A stretch of 64,000 nucleotides of DNA from Duganella fentianensis (GCF_009857835.1 NZ_WWCL01000005.1:1-64000); one strand, 5' to 3'; positions 1-8,554 are shown, counted from the first letter of the stretch. The notes: a model not told the origin generated them from the letters alone. A program made the numbers and translations.

Positions 1-84
1 CTTACCCACCGTGCCGCACGCTCTTGCCCTGTTCACGGGGCGGCGAGCGGCGCCGTGGATAAGCTTTTTCACGCAAGGCTCCAC
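1..84. other. Left edge, no gene recognised
   Basis: These 84 bases precede the stop of the first complete gene. They contain a short GC-rich stretch and no start, RNA gene or terminator that I can support. They could hold the end of a gene lying outside the window. Confidence 0.3.
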
Positions 85-1134
85 TTAAGCCAACGATTTG
101 ACTGTCCAATCAAGCGGGACCACTTCTTCAAGAATCTCCGCGGGGAATCTGTAGAGATGCCGTTGATCCGTTGTGCTACTTGAATTTGCTGCTTTTGCCC
201 AGCGACTAGCCCACACCCGAACACGTTGTTCAGAGTTACTTAGTGCCTCACGCCATGGTAAATATGCGATGCCAGGTAGTTCACGCGCCTGAACTTTTAT
301 TCGCTGGAAGTCGTCAATGGACCAGACGCGCTCTTGCGCTGCCCGTTGAAGTTCATCGACGGAGAATGACCACGTACGTCCCTCTTGGCCCCATGCTTTC
401 TCAAATGTCTCTGTCGCTGCACACCCGAGTGGAGGCAAGTCGCATATATAACAGGCGAAATCGATTCGCGACTGGATATTCCCATGCACTCTACCGAAAG
501 TGCTCAATGCACCAAGGCCGATAGCTGTTGCTGCTTCGGCATTTGTGAACGGTGGAATGATCCACCCATTACTTTTTGCCCTTTCCATCAGCCAATCAAG
601 TAACTGATCTGTGCGGATATTGATATCGCTGTGGGTTTCTGCTGGTGGCTTCTCACTTTCATTTCGTAGCCCAAGTGTGCGGCGAGAAAACCAGACTGCC
701 CGAGCAGAGAATTCGGTAGGGTGATCGAGGACTATACGTTCATATGAAAGGTCCTCCAGATCCGCGTCTATTAATACTTCGTATCCCTTTGTCGGCTTAT
801 TTCGGCATACTGAAACCTCAGCAGCATCACATAAGCCAAGTCGTTTGATCTGTTGGAGAGTAAGGCTTGGGTATTTGTTTGAACGCCGCAGGATTGCTGC
901 ATATTCGCCAATTGCGGCGATGATCTTCTGTTCCGCTTCACTTAATGGTGCGCCTACAAGTCCGGTTTCATGTAAGACGTAATCTATGCCGAGTTGCGTT
1001 GATCGTTTTAAAAGTGCTGCTTCCACGCTGGCATCTATGCCATTTCGATCTTTGATATTTTTTTCGAGCTGATTTAATTCCTGCCACGTAGTAACACGTC
1101 CGATAGTGCGTTCAAGTCGTTCGTCGATAGTCAT
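85..1134 (-). CDS. Unknown island protein, 349 aa
   Basis: I do not recognise this protein. It appears soluble, with no signal peptide or membrane segment. The N-terminal third is helical and charged (ERLERTIGRVTTWQELNQLEKN). The middle holds several cysteines, including a CYIC pair in the segment FACYICDLPPLGCA, which could bind metal. The C-terminal third is rich in Trp and Arg. The start is the ATG at 1134, with no clear Shine-Dalgarno sequence. It lies 44 bp downstream of the resolvase gene on the same strand, so it may be co-transcribed with it and belong to the same inserted module. Codon use is more A+T-rich than the chromosome to the right. Confidence 0.6.
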   Translation of the reverse strand: MTIDERLERTIGRVTTWQELNQLEKNIKDRNGIDASVEAALLKRSTQLGIDYVLHETGLVGAPLSEAEQKIIAAIGEYAAILRRSNKYPSLTLQQIKRLGLCDAAEVSVCRNKPTKGYEVLIDADLEDLSYERIVLDHPTEFSARAVWFSRRTLGLRNESEKPPAETHSDINIRTDQLLDWLMERAKSNGWIIPPFTNAEAATAIGLGALSTFGRVHGNIQSRIDFACYICDLPPLGCAATETFEKAWGQEGRTWSFSVDELQRAAQERVWSIDDFQRIKVQARELPGIAYLPWREALSNSEQRVRVWASRWAKAANSSSTTDQRHLYRFPAEILEEVVPLDWTVKSLA

Positions 1135-1178
1135 TATTTAGTGTAGGCATGTAATGGAAGCAAGTTGTCACTGTACTA

Positions 1179-1742
1179 CTACTTTCCTACGATGGACAAG
1201 ACCGTCGCCCTAGAAACCCCATACAGCCTCGCCAGTGCACTTACGCTTTCCTTGCGCGCATAGGCTGAAATAATGGCGTTACGCTGCTCTGGCGTCGTTT
1301 TAGTCGGTCTGCCGAGTGTTTTGCCTTCAGCTTTCGCTCGCGCCAATCCCGCCTGCGTCCGTTCTACGATCAAGTCGCGCTCCATTTCTGCGACGGCAGC
1401 CAGCATGGCAAGCATCAGCTTGCCCGCAGGCGAAGTCAGATCCAATTTGCCGAGCTGTAGCACAACCACTTCCACCTGGAGAGCGCCAAGGGTTTTGATG
1501 GTTGCCAACACGTCGGGCGCATCGCGCCCTAGGCGATCCAGCTTCGATACGACCAACGTATCCTTCGCACGCAACTTGCCCAGCAGAATGCTGAACTGCT
1601 TGCGCTGTGCTGCATGTGCTTTGCCGCTCACAGTATCGGCATACCAATATTCGATTTTGTAGCCAGACTGCTCTATTTCATGTCGCTGGTTCTCTGCGGT
1701 TTGTTCCACAGTTGATACTCGACCATAGCCGAAGATTGCCAT
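1179..1742 (-). CDS. Serine recombinase (resolvase/invertase family)
   Basis: This is a site-specific DNA recombinase of the small resolvase/invertase family. The N-terminal catalytic domain (about residues 1-135) contains the nucleophile serine in the YGRVST motif near residue 10. It also has the conserved arginines of VSKLDRLGRD and a long E helix, with MERDLIVERTQAGLARAKAEGK linking to the DNA-binding part. The C-terminal helix-turn-helix is in the last 45 residues (SVSALARLYGVSRATVLSIVG). Length (187 aa) and domain order are normal for Tn3-type resolvases. No cognate transposase is visible in the window, so it may be an orphan or act on an element that extends to the left. The AT-rich region upstream carries inverted repeats that could be its site. 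Confidence 0.93.
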   Translation of the reverse strand: MAIFGYGRVSTVEQTAENQRHEIEQSGYKIEYWYADTVSGKAHAAQRKQFSILLGKLRAKDTLVVSKLDRLGRDAPDVLATIKTLGALQVEVVVLQLGKLDLTSPAGKLMLAMLAAVAEMERDLIVERTQAGLARAKAEGKTLGRPTKTTPEQRNAIISAYARKESVSALARLYGVSRATVLSIVGK

Positions 1743-1756
1743 ACCGCAGTCCTATA

Positions 1757-1855
1757 GTGTTGGAAAACGGTATAAATGTAAATCAACATGTTGGAATATG
1801 CAAAAGCTATTTTTCCAACATCAAAATTTGGCATATTTTGTGATGTTAGAAGACG
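1757..1855. repeat. Inverted and direct repeats upstream of the resolvase, possible res site
   Basis: ATGTTGGAA at 1788-1796 is matched by its exact inverted copy TTCCAACAT at 1813-1821. Related copies occur at 1757-1770 (GTGTTGGAAAACGG) and near 1840-1855 (GATGTTAGAAGACGG). Resolvases of this family usually act on a res site next to their own gene made of degenerate inverted repeats, often overlapping the promoter. Position and layout fit, but binding is inferred. Confidence 0.4.
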
Positions 1856-1959
1856 GTCGATTTTTGACGAATTTGTTGGGGTGAATTTGATTAACTAATA
1901 CTAGCTGGGAGGCAATATATTCAGTTACAATTAGACAACATCATCAAAGGGAAGTTCAT

Positions 1960-3258
1960 ATGAAAATTTCGATTGAGGGATATAAGTCCATTGGCAAAAA
2001 ACGGACTGTTGAGTTTAAGGGACTCACGATTCTGGCCGGAGCAAATAGCTCGGGCAAGTCGAGTTTTATGCAACCGTTGTTATTGATCAAACAAACCCTT
2101 GACAGTGATTTTGATGCTGGGTCACTCTTGTTAGATGGTCCGAATGTAAAGTTGACGGACTCTAGTGAAATAATTTCAAAGGTGCCGCAGATTGAGCGTG
2201 AAGACTTCGCAATATCGTTCGACGAAACTAGTGGTGATGAAACTAAAGCATATTATAAATTTAAAAAAAATAAGGGCATTCAGATAGATGGTGTCTATCA
2301 TAAAAGTAAAGAATTTCCTGAAGGCATCCGAATTCACAATGGATTAGGATCTGAAGAAATTGAAGCAATGCTTCCAGAGAATGAATTTCCCTTTCACGAA
2401 ATGTTCGGAAAAGATAGGAAGCTAACATGGCAAGTTCTGCGCAATAGGTGCTTCTTAGATCTGAAAATGGTTGTTGATGGTGAGTCGGTACCTTTTATGG
2501 CGGGATTAGCGCCAACTAGATCTTTAGCAATGTTCGCGAGACGGATGATTCACGTGCCTGGTCTTCGAGGAAATCCTGAGCGATCGTATAAGGCAGCAAT
2601 TTCGGAAACTATTTATCCAGGCTCGTTTGAACGGTATGTTGCTAGTATTATTCATAATTGGAAGGAATCACGAAGAGAGAAATCAAAATTTAATGCGCTT
2701 GGTGAGCAGTTGAAGCATCTTGGTTTAGCGTCTTCAATAGATACCCGTAGTATTAATGACACTCGTCTTGAGCTTAGAATTTCAAGGCATTCAGGATGCT
2801 TAAAAGGAAAAGCAGACAATGTAAATATCGCGGATGTTGGCTTTGGTGTTTCTCAAACTCTGCCCGTTTTAGTGGCATTGCTTGCCGCAAGAAAAAATCA
2901 ATTAGTCTACATAGAGCAGCCAGAGTTACACTTGCATCCTCGTGCCCAGTTTAATTTAGGTTCAATCATCGCTGATGCAGTGTCGAAACGTGGAATTAAT
3001 GTAGTAATTGAGACGCACAGTTCATTATTAATTAGAGCTGTTCAGATTGAGGTTGCAAAAAAGAAATTGCGACCATCTGTAGTGTCTTTAAATTGGTTCA
3101 CTCAAAATGGCGAAACTGGTCAAACTGAAATTGATAAAGCAGAAATAGATAAATATGGAGCCTTCGGTGAATGGCCCGCAGATTTTGATGATGTGACTTT
3201 AAATGTGGAGCAGGCCTATCTCGACGTAGTTGAATTGGCGATGCAAAATGAAATTTAA
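1960..3258 (+). CDS. AAA/ABC-like ATPase, first gene of a putative defence pair
   Basis: This is a 432-aa ATPase of the SMC/ABC-like AAA class (OLD/RecF relatives). Residues 1-36 give the typical start MKISIEGYKSIG followed by the Walker A motif GANSSGKS at 27-34. The C-terminal half has a signature-like segment (DVGFGVSQTLPVLVALLAA) and a Walker B segment near residues 315-328 (YIEQPELHLHP). A switch histidine segment, VVIETHSSLL, follows. The tail GEWPADFDD resembles the DUF3696 end found on several defence ATPases. The start is the ATG at 1960 with AGGGAAG upstream. The gene overlaps the next by 11 bp, implying coupled translation. It is strikingly A+T-rich compared with flanking element genes, which suggests separate acquisition. 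Such ATPases typically sense phage or damaged DNA and control a partner nuclease; that role here is inferred. Confidence 0.88.
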   Translation: MKISIEGYKSIGKKRTVEFKGLTILAGANSSGKSSFMQPLLLIKQTLDSDFDAGSLLLDGPNVKLTDSSEIISKVPQIEREDFAISFDETSGDETKAYYKFKKNKGIQIDGVYHKSKEFPEGIRIHNGLGSEEIEAMLPENEFPFHEMFGKDRKLTWQVLRNRCFLDLKMVVDGESVPFMAGLAPTRSLAMFARRMIHVPGLRGNPERSYKAAISETIYPGSFERYVASIIHNWKESRREKSKFNALGEQLKHLGLASSIDTRSINDTRLELRISRHSGCLKGKADNVNIADVGFGVSQTLPVLVALLAARKNQLVYIEQPELHLHPRAQFNLGSIIADAVSKRGINVVIETHSSLLIRAVQIEVAKKKLRPSVVSLNWFTQNGETGQTEIDKAEIDKYGAFGEWPADFDDVTLNVEQAYLDVVELAMQNEI

Positions 3259-3766
3259 CCCTTCACATGCGGTGGTAGATGCTGACGTTGCACGGGCATC
3301 AGGTGGTTCTGATCACCCTATATCGAAATCTTCGCGAGAGGTTTTGTTGGGTATAAAAAATTGCAATATTGAGGTGGTCTTTTGCCCTATACTTTTATCC
3401 GAATGGAAAAAACATAAATCTCTATTTGCTACCCAGTGGCTATCAAGTATGGTTGCGAAAAAGAAATTTCGTGTGATTCCATCAAATGCTATTACGACCC
3501 ATGAGATTGAGAAGGCTGGTCTCAGTGAAGTCGATAAGGGTGTTGCGCTAAAAGATGCACATGTCGTCGATATTGCACTCTCCACTGGAAATTTTATCGC
3601 ATCAAATGACAAAACTGCACGTTCAGTTTTTTCAAATATCGCGAATGTGTCCCCGCTTCTCCAAGATTTAATATGGATTGTTCCATCGGAAGATTCAGAA
3701 AAACTGATCGCGGTATTTAGCGAAGGTGGTTATACACCTAAATCATGGCTGATTCGTGCCGCATAG
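3248..3766 (+). CDS. PIN-like nuclease, partner of the upstream ATPase
   Basis: This is a 172-aa protein with the acidic pattern of a PIN-domain ribonuclease. It has D11 and D13 in VVDADVARAS, E52 in LLSEWKKH, D103 and D108 in LKDAHVVDIAL, and D121 in IASNDKTAR. A TTG lies 18 bp further upstream, but the ATG at 3248 gives a start inside the end of the ATPase gene and removes an unconvincing N-terminal extension. It has no membrane segment. In toxin-antitoxin systems PIN proteins cleave tRNA or mRNA and are paired with a small antitoxin; none is present here, and the partner is a large ATPase. I infer that the ATPase gates the nuclease. The assignment rests on motif pattern, not on a database match. 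Confidence 0.65.
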   Translation: MKFNPSHAVVDADVARASGGSDHPISKSSREVLLGIKNCNIEVVFCPILLSEWKKHKSLFATQWLSSMVAKKKFRVIPSNAITTHEIEKAGLSEVDKGVALKDAHVVDIALSTGNFIASNDKTARSVFSNIANVSPLLQDLIWIVPSEDSEKLIAVFSEGGYTPKSWLIRAA

Positions 3767-4058
3767 GTCTATTTCGTAAAAAAACGGAATAGTTAGCATA
3801 ATTCCTCATGGTTTTTCGGTCTTTCTAAATCGTGGCATTAAATTTAGATGCAAATATAATAAATAAAAAGTTATTGTATTTATTTAAAATAGGTTAATTA
3901 ATTTATGTAATGCAGAACTTTGTCGATAGTGTTAGTTGAAAGCGCCTTGTAATGATGCTGAACATGGCTAACGATATTAATCATCCTGTCGGTGCAATCT
4001 GGCCCCATCGTTGATGCAAATTTCGTGCTATTTTGTTATAGGAAGCACCCAGTCGTCA
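3767..4058. other. AT-rich intergenic region between convergent genes
   Basis: These 292 bases separate the ATPase/PIN pair from a minus-strand gene. They are very A+T-rich in the centre. An imperfect inverted repeat (CTATTTCGT and ACGGAATAG) follows the PIN stop codon at about 3770-3792 and may end transcription, but it lacks a following T-run on the plus strand. No coding potential is seen. Confidence 0.4.
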
Positions 4059-4646
4059 CTAAATGCTGTCTGCCGTCTGCTTTATAAATTGACGAATTCG
4101 GTCGAAATGTGAGTTGGCCGAATGGGCTAAACGGTTCAAACGGTCCAGGTACCGCTTGCGCCAAGCACGAGGTTGTCGTTCAGGCAGTGTGGCCCCTGGT
4201 GTTCCACCCATGCGCCCAAGCAGCTTGAATTGTTTCAAGAACACGCGTTCTGCCGACGACGTGGCCAATTTACTCTTATAGCGTAGACGATGACAGAGCC
4301 GGCAGGCCAATTCACCGTCTCGCCAGTATAACGACTGAAAATTTCCCTCATGTGCGCGAGGGCACTTCAGGAGGGGGCGTACTCGGTCATTTAGGCATGG
4401 TACGGCCACAACGTCCACCAGCCACGCCCGGCCACCGAGATGCACCGCTAGGCGCGTCTCAGACAGCACGGCGACAGTGTGCTCGTCACCATCGACCAGC
4501 ACGACTTCCCGCCGGCCTGATGCTTTGACAGCCCGCATTAACTTGGGAAGGTTCACTTCAAAGGCTTGCTCAAGGACGGGAACACGCGGAGCTTTAGGCT
4601 TCTTCATCTTCAACACCGAAAAGAAAAGCGAAACGGGCATTTTCAT
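4059..4646 (-). CDS. Zinc-ribbon-like element protein of unknown function
   Basis: The 195-aa product resembles a group of mobile-element proteins carrying a zinc-ribbon pattern followed by an aromatic stretch. The segment YWRDGELACRLCHRLRYKS contains an intact CxxC. The first half of the ribbon reads KCPRAH, so the usual second cysteine is absent and a histidine may substitute. The C-terminus is basic and arginine-rich, which suits nucleic-acid binding. The start is uncertain: ATG at 4646, or an internal methionine at about 4607 (MKKPKAPRV). Neither has a strong Shine-Dalgarno sequence. It precedes the ATPase/PIN cargo and follows a 126-aa unknown gene on the same strand. Its function is not known to me. 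Confidence 0.55.
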   Translation of the reverse strand: MKMPVSLFFSVLKMKKPKAPRVPVLEQAFEVNLPKLMRAVKASGRREVVLVDGDEHTVAVLSETRLAVHLGGRAWLVDVVAVPCLNDRVRPLLKCPRAHEGNFQSLYWRDGELACRLCHRLRYKSKLATSSAERVFLKQFKLLGRMGGTPGATLPERQPRAWRKRYLDRLNRLAHSANSHFDRIRQFIKQTADSI

Positions 4647-4686
4647 TCGCGGTTCGCGGGAAAACTATAGGAGTAGGGGCGACTGA

Positions 4687-5067
4687 TCAGTGCGCCAGCG
4701 TGCGGTGATTTGGCCACACCATTTTGTAGCTGCTACCCACGCTATAGATAAAACGACCATTTTTGCGGGAGAACTGCGTGTCCAACTGCTTGAGCAAGGC
4801 ATCCTTAATTGCCGCCTGTTCGCGCATTGGGTCAGTCAGATAATTTAGACCAACAGCAATTGCTTCGGCCAGATCCGTATCATCGAGTTGACTGACGTCC
4901 GAAAACGGCAAGTTAAGGAAGTAACGATCCGCTCGTAGGCGATCTACGCCGACTCCTTCAAACATGTTGCGTACCAACTTTATGGCAGCTTCTGTTGGGA
5001 TGGTATAACTGCCATCGGCGGAGACTTCAAATTTTGCGCTCCGTGGCGCGAAAGGGCTGTTGCCCAT
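4687..5067 (-). CDS. Unknown element protein, 126 aa
   Basis: I do not recognise this protein. It is soluble, starts MGNSPFAPRSAKFEV, and is mostly helical after residue 30 (EAAIKLVRNMFEGVGVDRLRADRYFLN). The start is well supported: AAGGAG lies seven bases before the ATG at 5067. It is on the same strand as the primase-helicase 295 bp upstream and probably belongs to the replication/accessory section of the element. Confidence 0.6.
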   Translation of the reverse strand: MGNSPFAPRSAKFEVSADGSYTIPTEAAIKLVRNMFEGVGVDRLRADRYFLNLPFSDVSQLDDTDLAEAIAVGLNYLTDPMREQAAIKDALLKQLDTQFSRKNGRFIYSVGSSYKMVWPNHRTLAH

Positions 5068-5362
5068 AATTTACTCCTTGAAATAGATGTTGGTGATATT
5101 TTGATCGATCGCCAATAATTCGATCGGCAAAGTTTCTGTGGTGCTGGACTAAGGGTTTTGTGCGGGCCAGTCCATCGCGCAACGAGCAGTTGAAGCGTCG
5201 CCTGTGCGTCATGCTGGCACCTCGGAGAGCCGCGTAGCGCGAAAGCAGCGGAGGCGGATACTCCCTTTAGGGAGGCATTTCGGGCATTTGAAAAATCCAT
5301 AAAAATCAAAGACTTAGGAATGCCCTTCGGAAAAATGTACCGGGCGTTCGAGCATTGTAATT
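5068..5362. other. Intergenic region downstream of the primase gene
   Basis: This 295-base gap contains several short palindromes: TTGATCGATCG and a second CGATCG near 5100-5125, and the hairpin CTCCC-TTTA-GGGAG at 5261-5274. A gap of this kind after a replication gene could hold an origin or a promoter for the 126-aa gene. No iteron array is evident and I make no stronger claim. Confidence 0.35.
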
Positions 5363-7717
5363 TTAGTCATTCAAATCAAGTACTTGCGGTAATGGATGAA
5401 TGATCTCGGCATTGCTGGGCACTTCGGCATTTGGCATTTGATCTTTTTCAAATTCTTTCGGCGGGACGAATTTGTAGCCATTGGTGATTTTTTGCTCGGC
5501 GATTTTCCCTGCCTTCACTAGGCGCATGCTCACTTCTTCAAACCACGCTGCTGGTTTACTTTGAAACTGTTTAGGCAACTCTTCTCGTCGCTTGTACAGG
5601 CCATTCTTCGATTGAACTGACGCAGAGAAACCATTGCCGGTGATGTGGGCAGCTAAAATCTCCATCAGCAGCTCAGATTCCAGCAAGGAACAGTCTTCGC
5701 CCATTGCGCGCTTGTACTGCATGGTGCGATCTTCCAGTAACCCTGAATCGCTTCGGATGAAGATCGAGTGGTCTCGACGAGCTGGCCCGTTAGCTTTGGC
5801 CACCATGCCGTAGATGACCTTGTTCTCTGCAAAGGGTATTTTGAGGGCTTCGCAGACCTGTTTGCCGGCAGGGTGAGGAAACAGGCAATAGGCAGCGCGG
5901 ACGGCACCCACGATTGCGCCGGAACCGCGAATCGAGTCCATTGCAGACTGTGCGCTTAGCAGGCCACGCTGTGCATCAGCAGTTCCCTTGGTAAGATGAT
6001 GAAGAGCAATTACCGCTGCGCCGGTGCGATTTGCCACTTCAGTCAGCTCATTCATCATAGCTTGAGCTACTTCGGCCGCGTTCATGTCACCACAACTCAA
6101 TGCTTGGAGCGTATCAACGATCACCAGGCGCACCTCATCGAGTGATTCGATCTGTTTCTTCAGATCGGACCATTGTGCAGTCGGCGACATACCGGAACGG
6201 GCATCACCTTGCAGGAAGGAAAAGTGTCCGTTATCTGGCAGACTCACTACATGCAGGCGTGCCGGCATGACTTTTGTAATAGCGGCCAGACGACGGTGCA
6301 GTTCATCATAATCATCTTCCGCGCTAACTATCACGACACGGCCATGAGCTTTGACTTGCCCACCGAAGCAGAAAGCTGGATTAAGGGCAGATGGCGCAGA
6401 TGCTACTGCCACAGCTAGATTAAGTGAAAGATAGGATTTACCGATGCCGGGTGGCGAGGCCAAGATGATCGCCTTTGCTTGTGGGAAGATACCTTCCACC
6501 AGCCACGAAATAGATTTTGGTTTTCCTAGGAACAGGCGGTTTGCAGTGCTTTCTTCGAGGGAGATAGGCGCGCGGCAAGGCAACTGCATCTCGCTTTTGA
6601 AATTCGAGGCTGGTCCGGCGTTGATGATGCCGTTGATATCAATGCCATGGCTTGCATACTTTGCGGTTGCGCTATTGACCAAGCTAGGTATGGATTCGTA
6701 GCGTGCCTGCCAGCGGCCATCGTGTGGTGCGACGGACTCTTGCATCAGAGCGCGCAAAATCTGCACGACCATGCCAGGCGGGGTTCCACTGCCGGCCATG
6801 ACGGCGGCCATGTCGCGTAAACTGTCATGGTACACCGCACCCGTATGGACGTTGTGCATAAGTTTTGCCAAGCGTTGGTCGGTAGTCAGATGTTCGAGCT
6901 GCCCTGTTTTGGGATTCACTTTCTTGCTAGAGTCGATGCGGTTGGCCAGATCAGCAAAGCCAGAGAGGTGTGCTAGTGGGCCGTTTTGAATCGCTCGGCC
7001 TGTGACGGTAAGAAAACGTACATCGGAATACAGTTCGACCTTCAGACCGTTGTATGTGCCGTTCACGCCTTTTTCCAAGTTTTCGGCATACCCGAAGCCA
7101 CGCAGACCGTTGCCTGATGGTGAGACCTCGTAGTATTTCACACCCAGCGAGTCCATCAGCAATGTAGCCTCGGGATGAATGGCGTCATTTTCAAGGCAAC
7201 TGTCGATGTCAATGCCGACAATGCCATCACCGTTCAATACGAAACCGACGCCGTTGTAGTCGCCTTCTTCATAGGCCGCCTCGGCCTGATCAAAGGTGCC
7301 CCAGGTGTTCGGGTCAGTCGAACTGCCGCGCGTATCGATCAGCGTCGGACAGTAAGGAACTTTGGTTGGTTTTCCGCTGCTATTACGTGACTCCAGCTTC
7401 CACACCACCCAGCGAGCGATGTTGCGTAGCGTTTCAGGGACCGCACTCAGCATTGGTGCCAGGACAGAATTGGTGTTAGGCGGCGATGAACGTTCTCCGG
7501 CAGCATAGCCTGTCGCCTGTGTTAATGGGGATGTGACGCAACTTAGAAAGCGTTGCACCTGTGCGTCAGCTTTGAGGTTTACGCTGTTGATGATGCAAGC
7601 TGATGCCTGAATGGCGGCACTGGATTGCGCTTCGCTTGGTGAGGCACCGGTGAAGTGGAGTGCCAAATCAACGCCTTGCGCGCCGACACTATCTTGGATT
7701 TGAATGGTGTTTTGCAT
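5363..7717 (-). CDS. Primase-helicase (element replication protein)
   Basis: This 784-aa protein joins two activities. Residues of about 85-270 form an archaeo-eukaryotic primase-like domain of the NrS-1/phage type. It has WVVWKLESRNSSGKPTKVPY, then GVGFVLNGDGIVGIDIDSC, where the two aspartates of DID would bind metal, and a later SPSGNGLRGF segment. Residues of about 400-640 form a RepA/RecA-like helicase domain with Walker A ASPPGIGKS, the VIVSAEDD strand and VIVDTLQAL Walker B. The C-terminal 130 residues are probably DNA-binding. It would let the excised element replicate. No Shine-Dalgarno sequence precedes the ATG at 7717; instead a hairpin lies just upstream, so translation may depend on the preceding gene. 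Confidence 0.85.
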   Translation of the reverse strand: MQNTIQIQDSVGAQGVDLALHFTGASPSEAQSSAAIQASACIINSVNLKADAQVQRFLSCVTSPLTQATGYAAGERSSPPNTNSVLAPMLSAVPETLRNIARWVVWKLESRNSSGKPTKVPYCPTLIDTRGSSTDPNTWGTFDQAEAAYEEGDYNGVGFVLNGDGIVGIDIDSCLENDAIHPEATLLMDSLGVKYYEVSPSGNGLRGFGYAENLEKGVNGTYNGLKVELYSDVRFLTVTGRAIQNGPLAHLSGFADLANRIDSSKKVNPKTGQLEHLTTDQRLAKLMHNVHTGAVYHDSLRDMAAVMAGSGTPPGMVVQILRALMQESVAPHDGRWQARYESIPSLVNSATAKYASHGIDINGIINAGPASNFKSEMQLPCRAPISLEESTANRLFLGKPKSISWLVEGIFPQAKAIILASPPGIGKSYLSLNLAVAVASAPSALNPAFCFGGQVKAHGRVVIVSAEDDYDELHRRLAAITKVMPARLHVVSLPDNGHFSFLQGDARSGMSPTAQWSDLKKQIESLDEVRLVIVDTLQALSCGDMNAAEVAQAMMNELTEVANRTGAAVIALHHLTKGTADAQRGLLSAQSAMDSIRGSGAIVGAVRAAYCLFPHPAGKQVCEALKIPFAENKVIYGMVAKANGPARRDHSIFIRSDSGLLEDRTMQYKRAMGEDCSLLESELLMEILAAHITGNGFSASVQSKNGLYKRREELPKQFQSKPAAWFEEVSMRLVKAGKIAEQKITNGYKFVPPKEFEKDQMPNAEVPSNAEIIHPLPQVLDLND

Positions 7718-7733
7718 TGGGGTGGGGAGTGAT

Positions 7734-7755
7734 GACGCGGGCGATTGCCCGCGTC
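7734..7755 (-). promoter_or_regulatory. GC-rich hairpin upstream of the primase-helicase gene
   Basis: A perfect 9-bp stem (GACGCGGGC / GCCCGCGTC) with the loop GATT lies between the stop of the 261-aa gene and the primase ATG. No T-run follows it in the minus-strand direction. It could be an attenuator or control translation of the replication protein, whose start lacks a ribosome-binding site. Confidence 0.45.
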
Positions 7756-7768
7756 AGGTTGGAGGGGA

Positions 7769-8554
7769 TTAGTGAGTTCCGTTCAGCTTGCGAATACGGA
7801 TTTTTTCAACATCGGAAAGACGGTATGGACGCTTGGAAAGCTGGTTCCGTGGCAGATATTCGAGCATCTGTTCGTGCGTCATGTCAGTGAAGGCTGCGGC
7901 AAATTGGTAGTCGAGCATCACCACCTCATCGAGCGATTTCTCGTCGTCCGACGGAGTAACGCGGCGATCATCTGGAACGATTTCGCTACAGATCCAGTAG
8001 CGATTGCTCGCAATCATCTTCAGCTCTTCAAGCGAATAGCAATGGCTGCCAGCATAGTTTTCGCCGAATACTTTCAAGTCTTTGTACCATGCGCTCAGAG
8101 CATGTTCCGATACACCAATGTATGCGGCGGCAATCGCGGTTGGGATGATCTGAGCGTAGCGCAGTACTTCGCGCTTGTCTTCGAGAGGTGCTTCGCGCAG
8201 CATTTCAAGTGGAGACTTGATCTTCTCGCAAATTTTCGCACCAGCGTCTTTCATGATATGGCTCGCCTTGTGAATGAGGCTGTACGCGGCACGCATTTCG
8301 CTGGTGATCATATCGTTCCGAAGATGGGTTACATAGATCGCATCGCAGGTGAATGCCTTGAAGTGGCGCAAGGAGTTGACATTCAGCGGCAGCCAACCAA
8401 TTCGCTGGGCGTTCGATGCGATGATGAAGTCTTGGCATTCCAGCCATTCTTTCTTCTCTACCGAGAATTGTTCTTTGACCGCTGCATTAATATCTTTGGT
8501 CGCAGGGAAAGCAGCCATTTTGCGTGGCGTAGAAGCGATGATGGTCGCGCTCAT
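7769..8554 (-). CDS. Unknown element protein, 261 aa
   Basis: I do not recognise this soluble protein. The middle (about residues 140-185) reads IPTAIAAAYIGVSEHALSAW and then CYSLEELKMIA. This resembles a winged MerR/excisionase-type helix-turn-helix, so DNA binding is plausible. It lies between alpA and the primase-helicase gene, all on one strand, a position often filled by element regulators or replication accessory proteins. The start is the ATG at 8554 with only a weak AAAGA upstream. The opposite strand also has a long open frame here. I prefer the minus frame because it runs with its neighbours and contains a plausible HTH. Confidence 0.6.
   Translation of the reverse strand: MSATIIASTPRKMAAFPATKDINAAVKEQFSVEKKEWLECQDFIIASNAQRIGWLPLNVNSLRHFKAFTCDAIYVTHLRNDMITSEMRAAYSLIHKASHIMKDAGAKICEKIKSPLEMLREAPLEDKREVLRYAQIIPTAIAAAYIGVSEHALSAWYKDLKVFGENYAGSHCYSLEELKMIASNRYWICSEIVPDDRRVTPSDDEKSLDEVVMLDYQFAAAFTDMTHEQMLEYLPRNQLSKRPYRLSDVEKIRIRKLNGTH

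Noticed and set aside
1179..1742. Complete Tn3-type transposon around the resolvase
   Set aside because: No transposase gene or terminal inverted repeats are visible in the window.
4980..5309. 109-codon minus-strand frame in the gap after the primase gene
   Set aside because: It overlaps the supported 126-aa gene in another frame and has no motif.
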